A stretch of 13,569 nucleotides of DNA from Clostridia bacterium (GTDB lineage: Bacteria; Bacillota; Clostridia; Oscillospirales; Acutalibacteraceae), in the NCBI GenBank assembly GCA_017631745.1, contig JAGBSR010000219.1, positions 1-13,569 on the forward strand, in the 5' to 3' direction. A program made the position numbers and the translations under genes. Position 1 is the stretch's first letter. Every line of letters starts with the position of its first letter. The notes under the pieces are model-generated. The model was not told where the DNA came from. It did not search any database and saw only the letters and a program-made list of their open reading frames with translations. This document shows positions 6,597-11,362 of this stretch, piece by piece.

Positions 6597-7120
6597 TGAA
6601 GCAGAGCAAAGCAACAGCTTTTGACATTGCCCTCGTGGCGCTTATGGTAGCAGTAATCGAAGTTTTCAAGTTCGCCATGATGGGTCTGCCCAACATCGAG
6701 CTGACCTCGTTCTGGCTGATACTTTTCTCTAAAAACTTCGGCAAAAAGGTTTATTTTGTAGTGCCTGTTTTTGTCTTGCTCGAGGGAATAATCTTCGGCT
6801 TTAACCTTTGGTGGATAAGCTATCTCTATGTGTGGCCGTTTCTTGTTTTCGTCACAAGAATTCTCAAGAAAAATGACAGCGCAATTATCTGGGCATCCAT
6901 GTCAGCTGTTTTCGGACTTTGCTTCGGTGCACTTTGTGCTATTCCCTATATGTTTACGGGTACTGATTTACAAAGCGGTCTGACTCTTGCTTTTAACTGG
7001 TGGATTGCAGGCATACCCTGGGATATTGCTCACTGTGCAGGTAATTTTGTGCTTATGTTGCTTCTTTATAAGCCGCTGAGTGAAGTTATGACCCGACTGC
7101 AAAAACACGGTAAAATCTGA
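6596..7120 (+). CDS. ECF-transporter S component, probable cobalamin/corrinoid uptake
   Basis: The product has 174 residues from the ATG at 6596, which shares an A with the upstream stop in TGATG, so the two genes are translationally coupled. A GTG at 6593 is possible but unlikely. It has about five to six membrane helices, with ALMVA (an A-x-x-x-A motif typical of S components, which packs against the T subunit) in the first helix, a GLPNIELTSFW loop, aromatic-rich GFNLWWISYLYVWPF, and FNWWIAGIPWDIAHCAGNF in the C-terminal part. S components bind the substrate in the membrane and share EcfA, EcfA' and EcfT encoded elsewhere. Substrate is inferred from the riboswitch and the DUF4430 partner: cobalamin, another corrinoid or a precursor. 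The length is usual for the family. No energizing module is nearby, as in group II ECF systems. Confidence 0.85.
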   Translation: MKQSKATAFDIALVALMVAVIEVFKFAMMGLPNIELTSFWLILFSKNFGKKVYFVVPVFVLLEGIIFGFNLWWISYLYVWPFLVFVTRILKKNDSAIIWASMSAVFGLCFGALCAIPYMFTGTDLQSGLTLAFNWWIAGIPWDIAHCAGNFVLMLLLYKPLSEVMTRLQKHGKI

Positions 7121-7123
7121 TTT

Positions 7124-7147
7124 AAAGCTCCCTTTCGGGAGCTTTTT
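7124..7147 (+). terminator. Terminator of the B12-uptake operon
   Basis: A perfect 9-bp stem AAAGCTCCC/GGGAGCTTT with a TTTC loop, followed by TT, begins 3 nt after the S-component stop codon. Confidence 0.88.
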
Positions 7148-7171
7148 AAGTTGGCGGTAACGGTCAGCGAC

Positions 7172-7261
7172 GGGGGGGCTCAGGCACCGGATAAAATCCG
7201 GCGGCAGGCACCGCAGGTGACTGCACAAAATCCGCCCGGCGGATTTTGCCTGAGCCCCCCT
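7172..7261. repeat. G+C-rich four-way-junction element
   Basis: A 12-bp outer stem (7173-7184 GGGGGGCTCAGG with 7249-7260) encloses three adjacent hairpins. The first is CCGGAT-AAA-ATCCGG (7187-7201). The second is 7204-7224, with stems GCAG/CTGC and CACC/GGTG, one G-A mismatch and loop GCA. The third is 7226-7248, a 10-bp CAAAATCCGC stem with loop CCG. Only 2, 2, 1 and 0 unpaired bases lie between the helices. Base composition is much richer in G+C than the neighbours. It lies between the B12-operon terminator and the next gene. It could be an interspersed intergenic repeat, a MITE-like remnant or a structured RNA; none is proven. Confidence 0.6.
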
Positions 7262-7274
7262 GCCCTTCACCTCA

Positions 7275-7308
7275 ACCTCCCGGAATACATATACTGTAAA
7301 CGGGAGGT
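7275..7308 (+). promoter_or_regulatory. Hairpin that can mask the ribosome binding site of the 7318 gene
   Basis: ACCTCCCG (7275-7282) pairs perfectly with CGGGAGGT (7301-7308) across an 18-nt A+T-rich loop. The 3' arm contains the GGGAGGTGA ribosome binding site, which ends 8 nt before the start codon. No recognisable promoter or known riboswitch precedes it. Confidence 0.55.
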
Positions 7309-7317
7309 GAAAAAAAT

Positions 7318-7734
7318 ATGTCAACTAACGATTGTTCCTGCAGAAGCACCTGCACAACGGCGGCTCTTATTATCAGCATCGCTGTCGGTATAATTACAGC
7401 TTTTCTCAGAATAACTGCCGCAATTACAGTTACACCCGCCTTTTTGTGGGTAGTTTTCGGCATTGCTGTGGTATATCTTGCAATTGTGCTTCTGACAGCC
7501 GTATCAATAAACTGTTGCAACAACGGCTTGCCCTGCTGTCTGAGAACTACACTTTCGGTACTTCTGGGCGCAATACTAGCAACAATCCTTCTTGCTGTGG
7601 TACTTCTTGCCGTTGAGTTTGCGGCAACAAGCATAGTAGGCGCAGTTATCACAGGACTTCTCTTGCTGTCATTTTTCCTGGCACTCACAGAAACAGCCTG
7701 CCTTGCAAGATGTATAATCACAAACAGAGCATAA
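7318..7734 (+). CDS. Small cysteine-rich four-helix membrane protein, unknown function
   Basis: The product has 138 residues. Four membrane segments are visible (about 14-33, 39-62, 76-98, 101-125). Nine cysteines cluster at the loops and ends: Cys6, Cys8, Cys12 before helix 1, the pairs Cys66-67 and Cys73-74 between helices 2 and 3, and Cys128 and Cys132 at the C-terminus. If both termini and the helix 2-3 loop are on one face, all cysteines lie on the same side of the membrane, as for a metal site or redox role; this is inference. I do not recognise a named family. The ATG at 7318 is preceded by a good GGGAGGTGA site that lies in a hairpin. It is a single-gene unit with its own terminator and faces ptsH. 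Confidence 0.75.
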   Translation: MSTNDCSCRSTCTTAALIISIAVGIITAFLRITAAITVTPAFLWVVFGIAVVYLAIVLLTAVSINCCNNGLPCCLRTTLSVLLGAILATILLAVVLLAVEFAATSIVGAVITGLLLLSFFLALTETACLARCIITNRA

Positions 7735-7740
7735 TAAAAT

Positions 7741-7766
7741 AACCGACAGATAATCTGTCGGTTTAA
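7741..7766 (+). terminator. Terminator of the 7318-7734 gene
   Basis: A perfect 10-bp stem AACCGACAGA/TCTGTCGGTT with loop TAA, followed by TAATT, starts 6 nt after the stop codon. Confidence 0.85.
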
Positions 7767-7785
7767 TTATGCCGAAAAGTAAAAT

Positions 7786-7805
7786 GCACACTCCGAAGAG
7801 TGTGC
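7786..7805 (-). terminator. Terminator of ptsH
   Basis: An 8-bp stem with a TTCG tetraloop on the minus strand (GCACACTC-TTCG-GAGTGTGC) is followed by ATTTTACTTTT. It lies 12 nt beyond the ptsH stop codon and back to back with the plus-strand terminator at 7741-7766. Confidence 0.78.
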
Positions 7806-7817
7806 AGCATTAGTTTC

Positions 7818-8081
7818 TTATTCTGTGAAACCTGACTCAACGAGTCTTACGAGTTCTTCAACAGCCTGCTCCTCGTCGGGACCGCCTGCGATGATGCGGA
7901 TGTCTGTGCCACCCATGATGCCGAGTGAAAGTACGCCGAGTAAGCTCTTAGCATTTACTCTTCTTTCTTCCTTTTCAACCCAGATTGATGACTTGAATTC
8001 ATTAGCTTTCTGGATGAAGAATGTAGCAGGACGAGCATGAAGGCCAACCTGATTCTGAACTTTTACATCTTTAACGAACAT
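7818..8081 (-). CDS. ptsH: Phosphocarrier protein HPr
   Basis: The product has 87 residues, the standard HPr length, when started at the ATG at 8081; a GTG at 8096 would add five residues and swallow the GGGAG ribosome binding site (8090-8094). With this start the active-site histidine in VGLHARPAT is His15 and the regulatory serine in NAKSLLG is Ser46, the textbook numbering. HPr accepts phosphate from enzyme I at His15 and passes it to sugar-specific EIIA proteins. In Firmicutes, HPr kinase phosphorylates Ser46, and the product acts with CcpA in carbon catabolite repression. Both sites are intact, so it is HPr and not Crh. Unlike in many Bacilli, ptsI is not adjacent, which is common in Clostridia. 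The gene has its own strong promoter and terminator. It acts in the cytoplasm. Confidence 0.96.
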   Translation of the reverse strand: MFVKDVKVQNQVGLHARPATFFIQKANEFKSSIWVEKEERRVNAKSLLGVLSLGIMGGTDIRIIAGGPDEEQAVEELVRLVESGFTE

Positions 8082-8132
8082 ATCAATATCTCCCACAAAA
8101 TAGATTTTGTTTAATTACAATCAATTGCTAAT

Positions 8133-8161
8133 ATTATAACCGCAAAACATAGCTTCGTCAA
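8133..8161 (-). promoter_or_regulatory. Promoter of ptsH
   Basis: TTGACG (8161-8156), a 17-nt spacer and a perfect TATAAT (8138-8133) read on the minus strand, giving a transcript start near 8126 and a leader of about 45 nt. No CcpA (cre) site was recognised. The rest of the 8162-8307 gap holds only a loose 7-bp inverted repeat (8229-8235/8271-8277) and no supportable gene or terminator. Confidence 0.85.
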
Positions 8162-8307
8162 TGGTTAAATCGCAGTTTAAAACTTTTTGTTTGCAAGCCT
8201 AAACATTGCCAAATTAAGAGAGGTCTTTTTGTGCAGTTTAACTATAATATTTTTCGCTTTCGAGTCACTATGCACAAGATAAGGCGGTTTTTACTCTCAA
8301 AGCCACA

Positions 8308-9066
8308 CTATTTGTCGTTTTTTTGTGCATCCTTGAGCTGTGCTTTGAAGCTTCTGAGAAACTCTATGTCTTTTTTGCCGAGGTCTGCCTTAGAAAGCAT
8401 ATCGGGTCTTCTCAGATATGTGCGCATAAGGCTCTGTTCTCTTTTCCATTTGCAGATATTTGCATGGTGCCCCGATAACAGTATATCCGGAACAGTCTGT
8501 CCGTGCCACTCGTAGGGTCTTGTATACTGAGGATGCTCCAGAAGTGAGCTGTAATGGCTCTCATCGCTGAAGGCCTCTTCGTTGGGCAGTACCCCCGGAA
8601 GCATACGGGAAATGCTGTCTGCAAGCACAAGGGCAGGCAGTTCACCGCCGGTAAGCACATAGTCACCGATGGAAATTTCCTCATCAACAATTTCTTCTAT
8701 AACTCTTTCGTCTATGCCCTCATAGTGTCCGCAGAGAATTGCGACATTTTCCATCTGCGCAAGCTCGCGTACTCTTTCCTGAGAGAGCACCTTGCCCTGA
8801 GGCGACATATAGATAAGGTGCGGTCTTTTGCCGATTTCTTCGCAAAGACTCATATAGCAGTCATATATAGGCTGAGTCTGCATTATCATACCCATACCGC
8901 CACCGTAAGGTGTATCGTCAACTCTCTTATGCTTATCGAGAGTGTAATCTCTTATCTGACGGCAGTTGATTTCCACAAGTCCGCTTTGTCTGCTTCTGCC
9001 GATTATGCTTTCTGAGAGCACTCCCTCACACATTTCAGGGAAGAGAGTAAGTATATCAATTCTCAT
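8308..9066 (-). CDS. trmD: tRNA (guanine-N1)-methyltransferase TrmD
   Basis: The product has 252 residues from the ATG at 9066 (MRIDILTLFPEM); a TTG two codons earlier is less likely. TrmD transfers a methyl group from S-adenosylmethionine to N1 of G37 next to the anticodon, preventing frameshifting. It is a SPOUT enzyme with a trefoil knot. Visible hallmarks are DDTPYGGGMGM (50-60), HLIYMSPQGK (83-92), the SAM-binding knot ILCGHYEGIDERV (110-122) and GDYVLTGGELPALVL (135-149), and the catalytic-domain segment AFSDES-HYSSLLEHPQYTRP with candidate catalytic Asp168. Family length is about 240-255. It overlaps rimM by 11 nt, so the two are translationally coupled. No obvious terminator follows its stop; the next minus-strand gene (ptsH) has its own promoter. 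Confidence 0.97.
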   Translation of the reverse strand: MRIDILTLFPEMCEGVLSESIIGRSRQSGLVEINCRQIRDYTLDKHKRVDDTPYGGGMGMIMQTQPIYDCYMSLCEEIGKRPHLIYMSPQGKVLSQERVRELAQMENVAILCGHYEGIDERVIEEIVDEEISIGDYVLTGGELPALVLADSISRMLPGVLPNEEAFSDESHYSSLLEHPQYTRPYEWHGQTVPDILLSGHHANICKWKREQSLMRTYLRRPDMLSKADLGKKDIEFLRSFKAQLKDAQKNDK

Positions 9067-9571
9067 CTTCAAAAATTCCTTTCAGGGGGCGGATTTTAAT
9101 TACCCCACCTACAACATCTGTGCTTACAACAACACTCGGTATTGCAGGTATAAGATATTCCTTATCATCTTTTTTTATGTGCCAGACATCGTTGGCGCCT
9201 GTCTGTGAAACATCGCTGATAATGCCGTAGGTTTTGTTTTCGTCGTCTGCATCAATAACCTTGCAGTCGATAAGCTCCTGGATAAACCAGGTGCCCTCAG
9301 GAAGCTTTGCTTCGCTTCTCTTCATATACAGCACCTTTTCTCTGTATCTTGAAGCTTCTTCAACTGTATCAATGCCCTCAGCCTTCATGATAACCATATT
9401 GCCGTTGGGGCGGCAGGACACTTTAAGGGGCTTTTCACCGTTTTTATCGAGATAGAGTGTCTTGAACTTTTTCATAAACTCGGGGCTGTCACACCAGGGC
9501 TGAACTCTCATTTCACCCTTAATACCGTGAGTTGATGTTATTTTACCGATTTCGAGATATTCTTTAATCAT
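9056..9571 (-). CDS. rimM: 16S rRNA processing protein RimM
   Basis: The product has 171 residues from the ATG at 9571, chosen because AAAGGTG lies about 7 nt upstream and homologues begin at the EYLEIGKI segment. RimM helps maturation of the 30S head, binding S19 and 16S rRNA. The N-terminal RimM barrel (about 3-90) carries EIGKITSTHGIKGEMRV, typical of the family. A PRC-barrel (about 95-169) carries GTWFIQELIDC, TGANDVWHIK and YLIPAIPSVV. It is the first gene of a rimM-trmD pair. The neighbours usual in Firmicutes, rpsP and the KH-protein gene upstream and rplS downstream, are absent here. It has its own promoter at 9642-9670. Confidence 0.96.
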   Translation of the reverse strand: MIKEYLEIGKITSTHGIKGEMRVQPWCDSPEFMKKFKTLYLDKNGEKPLKVSCRPNGNMVIMKAEGIDTVEEASRYREKVLYMKRSEAKLPEGTWFIQELIDCKVIDADDENKTYGIISDVSQTGANDVWHIKKDDKEYLIPAIPSVVVSTDVVGGVIKIRPLKGIFEDEN

Positions 9572-9641
9572 AACTTTCACCTTTATAAACTCAACGGCTG
9601 CCCTCAGACAACCCTTGCTTTGTGGTAATTTTATCAAATAG

Positions 9642-9670
9642 ATTATATATCATAGCAATGGAAAATTCAA
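9642..9670 (-). promoter_or_regulatory. Promoter of rimM-trmD
   Basis: TTGAAT (9670-9665), a 17-nt spacer and a perfect TATAAT (9647-9642) read on the minus strand. The -35 overlaps the ybaK stop codon (9669-9667) and lies inside the palindrome at 9660-9679. Confidence 0.7.
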
Positions 9671-9679
9671 GAATTTTCC
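9660..9679. promoter_or_regulatory. 20-bp perfect palindrome over the rimM -35 element
   Basis: GGAAAATTC-AA-GAATTTTCC is a perfect dyad with 9-bp arms. It covers the last codons of ybaK and the -35 of the rimM promoter, a position where a bound dimeric repressor would block transcription. It could instead be a chance A+T-rich dyad; there is no T-run that would make it a convincing terminator. Confidence 0.4.
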
Positions 9680-10161
9680 CTAAAAATTATATCAGCCGTT
9701 TCAGCGCCTACACAATCAATAAGACCCTTCGGAGAAATAAAAAGCTGAACCCCGAGAGCACCGCCGCTTATTATAATTTCTTCAAAGTCAAGTATGCTTT
9801 CGTGGATAACTGTTCTGAACTGCTTTTTCATACCTATAGGGGTACAGCCGCCTCGGATATAACCTGTAACATCTTTTATATCCTTGACGTGCAGCAGCTC
9901 CACACTCTTTTCACCTACGGATTTTGCAGCCTTTTTAAGGTCAACCTCTTTATCTATAGGCAGCACAAAAACATAGTTTTCCTTGCTTTTGCCCACAGCA
10001 ACCAGAGTCTTGAAGGTCATATCGTAGCTCTGCGAAAGCATATCTGCTATATGTATGCCGTCTATAAACTCATCACATTGATAATAATTGACCTTATAGG
10101 CTATTTTCTTTTTATCGAGTATCCGCATTGCATTGGTCTTTAAACCTTTATCCTTAGCCAT
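9667..10161 (-). CDS. ybaK: Cys-tRNA(Pro)/Cys-tRNA(Cys) deacylase, YbaK/EbsC family
   Basis: The product has 164 residues, the normal family length, from the ATG at 10161 behind a GAGG site. YbaK enzymes hydrolyse Cys-tRNA(Pro) formed by mischarging, a trans-editing step in translation. Family features are visible: KTNAMRILDKKKIAY at the N-terminus (8-22), TFKTLVAVGKSKENYVFVLPIDKEVDLKKAAK (49-80, with the conserved lysine and the strand that lines the pocket), and GYIRGGCTPIGMKKQF (100-115), the signature loop. SPKGL and the C-terminal segment complete the fold. It is transcribed divergently from the rlmA-like gene. Its own transcript may continue into rimM-trmD, since no terminator is obvious between them. 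The family call is firm; the specificity for Cys-tRNA(Pro) over other mischarged tRNAs is taken from homologues. Confidence 0.93.
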   Translation of the reverse strand: MAKDKGLKTNAMRILDKKKIAYKVNYYQCDEFIDGIHIADMLSQSYDMTFKTLVAVGKSKENYVFVLPIDKEVDLKKAAKSVGEKSVELLHVKDIKDVTGYIRGGCTPIGMKKQFRTVIHESILDFEEIIISGGALGVQLFISPKGLIDCVGAETADIIFRENS

Positions 10162-10174
10162 ATTAACCTCACAT

Positions 10175-10203
10175 TTGACTTAATCTTAAACTTTATATAT
10201 AAT
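10175..10203 (+). promoter_or_regulatory. Promoter of the rlmA-like gene
   Basis: TTGACT (10175-10180), a 17-nt spacer and a perfect TATAAT (10198-10203) are present. The -10 overlaps the -10 of the opposite-strand ybaK promoter. Confidence 0.85.
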
Positions 10204-10227
10204 AGCATACAGATAAGGATTTTTCAA
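10199..10227 (-). promoter_or_regulatory. Promoter of ybaK, divergent and overlapping
   Basis: On the minus strand TTGAAA (10227-10222), a 17-nt spacer and TATTAT (10204-10199) form a good sigma-A promoter. Its -10 occupies almost the same base pairs as that of the rlmA-like gene, so the two promoters should compete for polymerase. Confidence 0.7.
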
Positions 10228-10243
10228 TAAAGAGGTAATATAA

Positions 10244-11047
10244 ATGATAGAGATTATCTGCCCTGTATGCGGTGAAGCTTTAGTTGAAAAGGACAAAAGC
10301 TTTACCTGCACCAACGGACACTGTTTTGATAAAGCAAAAGAGGGTTATGTCAATCTGCTGACCTCATCTCATAAGCCCGGCAGTGCCATAGGTGACAACA
10401 AAGATATGGCGCGCAACCGCCGTGAGTTTCTCTCTAAGGGCTATTTCGACGCTTTGGTACGCGGTATAAGTGAGTTTATCAAAGAAAAGGCCATCCCGCG
10501 TCCCACCATTGCGGATATATGCTGCGGTGAGGGCTATTACGGTCACAGAATCAAAAGTGAATTTGACTGTGATATGTTCGGCTTTGACCTTTCAAAAGAG
10601 ATGGTACGCCTTGCAGCCAAGCGTAAAAACGGCATAACCTATTTCGTGGGTAATCTTTCCAATATCCCCATAAAGGATAAGAGTGTAGATATTGCACTTC
10701 ACTTGTTTGCTCCCTTTCACGAAAAACAGTTCAGGCGTATAATAAAGGATGACGGTTACATACTCAGCGTTGTTGCAGGCGAAAATCATCTTTTTGAGCT
10801 CAAGGAGCTGCTTTACGATACACCATATAAAAACGACGAGGAACCTCCTTCAGCCGAAAGTCTCACCCTGATTGAAAAACGCAAATTTACAGCTAAGGCG
10901 CATCTTGAAACCAAGGATGACATAATGGCTCTTTTTAAAATGACTCCCTATTATTACCACACAAAAGACAGCGACAAGGCCAAGATAGAAAATCTCAGCG
11001 AAATGGACATCACCACTGAATTTGTGATGTTTGTATACGGCAGATAA
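10244..11047 (+). CDS. rlmA: 23S rRNA (guanine-N1)-methyltransferase, RlmA family
   Basis: The product has 267 residues, normal for the family. An N-terminal zinc-binding site is formed by Cys6, Cys9, Cys22 and His26 (CPVCGEAL and CTNGHCFD), matching the zinc ligands of E. coli RlmA. The linker PGSAIGDNKDMARNRREFL (45-63) is a family signature. The SAM-binding Rossmann fold begins at IADICCGEGYYG (89-100), followed by FGFDLSKEMVRLA (112-124). RlmA enzymes methylate N1 of G745 or G748 in helix 35 of 23S rRNA, near the exit tunnel; the G748 type (TlrB) gives tylosin resistance. Which position is used here cannot be read from the sequence. AAAGAGG lies about 7 nt before the start codon. It is a single-gene unit with a strong promoter and a terminator, and it diverges from ybaK. 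Confidence 0.9.
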   Translation: MIEIICPVCGEALVEKDKSFTCTNGHCFDKAKEGYVNLLTSSHKPGSAIGDNKDMARNRREFLSKGYFDALVRGISEFIKEKAIPRPTIADICCGEGYYGHRIKSEFDCDMFGFDLSKEMVRLAAKRKNGITYFVGNLSNIPIKDKSVDIALHLFAPFHEKQFRRIIKDDGYILSVVAGENHLFELKELLYDTPYKNDEEPPSAESLTLIEKRKFTAKAHLETKDDIMALFKMTPYYYHTKDSDKAKIENLSEMDITTEFVMFVYGR

Positions 11048-11054
11048 TATGTAA

Positions 11055-11087
11055 AAGAACGCAGAAATTTGATTCTGCGCTCTTTTT
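11055..11087. terminator. Bidirectional terminator between rlmA and the DUF1540 gene
   Basis: A stem with core CGCAGAA/TTCTGCG, extended by AGA/TCT past a mismatch, has an A-run on the left and a T-run on the right. It therefore ends with a U-run on both strands. It lies 8 nt after the rlmA stop and 15 nt after the DUF1540-gene stop, serving both convergent genes. Confidence 0.8.
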
Positions 11088-11101
11088 GTTTCAGTGAAAG
11101 C

Positions 11102-11263
11102 TTATTTCACCTTTTTTGAATAGCTCTTACAGAAATGAGGAATAGCAATAGCATCTGCACTTGTCTTTTCGTGTGATACTTCAATCTTGTCAAGGCTGCA
11201 CTTATCGCAGTCAACATGATACTGACATTCGCTTACTGAGCATTTAACGCCTTCGTTATGCAT
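11102..11263 (-). CDS. DUF1540 cysteine-rich mini-protein
   Basis: The product has 53 residues from the ATG at 11263; an upstream in-frame start at 11299 is rejected because GAGGTGA lies directly before the ATG at 11263. The sequence has the DUF1540 pattern: VKCSVSECQYHVDCDKCSLD, then KIEV, then a C-terminal CKSY. Four cysteines in the first half (Cys8, Cys13, Cys19, Cys22) and one near the end (Cys45), with His16, suggest a small metal-binding or disulfide-stabilised fold. DUF1540 proteins are common in Clostridia and have no established function. The gene lies 3' of the 653-residue hydrolase gene without an intervening terminator, but it also has its own promoter. Its leader is highly structured. 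Confidence 0.85.
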   Translation of the reverse strand: MHNEGVKCSVSECQYHVDCDKCSLDKIEVSHEKTSADAIAIPHFCKSYSKKVK

Positions 11264-11269
11264 GAATTT

Positions 11270-11333
11270 CACCTCGCTTTTTATGATGAGCAAACTCATC
11301 AGGTAATGATAGTTTGCCTCAGAAAGCGAGGTG
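11270..11333 (-). promoter_or_regulatory. Long leader hairpin burying the DUF1540-gene ribosome binding site
   Basis: An 11-bp perfect inverted repeat (CACCTCGCTTT at 11270-11280, AAAGCGAGGTG at 11323-11333) encloses a second stem (GCAAACT at 11290-11296 with AGTTTGC at 11311-11317). On the minus-strand RNA the 3' arm of the outer stem contains the GCGAGGTGA ribosome binding site. The 5' arm overlaps the -10 of the local promoter, so only longer transcripts read through from upstream would contain the full stem. Confidence 0.6.
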
Positions 11334-11361
11334 TTATACTTTATTTTGTTGTTTTTTTCAA
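11333..11361 (-). promoter_or_regulatory. Promoter of the DUF1540 gene
   Basis: TTGAAA (11361-11356), a 17-nt spacer and TATAAC (11338-11333) read on the minus strand, immediately after the stop codon of the upstream hydrolase gene. Transcription should start near 11326, inside the left arm of the leader hairpin. Confidence 0.65.
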
Positions 11362-11362
11362 A

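Noticed and set aside
7272..7721. 149-codon open frame on the minus strand opposite the cysteine-rich membrane protein.
   Set aside because: Low-complexity, basic and threonine/alanine-rich translation with no start signal; the plus strand gives a coherent four-helix protein with a good ribosome binding site and terminator.
8229..8277. Inverted repeat TTGTGCA/TGCACAA in the trmD-ptsH gap.
   Set aside because: Seven bases with a 35-nt loop and no T-run on the proper side; not a supportable terminator or operator.
8554..9015. 153-codon open frame on the plus strand.
   Set aside because: Antisense shadow of trmD.
9622..10143. 173-codon open frame on the plus strand opposite ybaK.
   Set aside because: The minus strand encodes a full-length YbaK protein with family signatures; the plus-strand translation resembles no family and lacks start signals.
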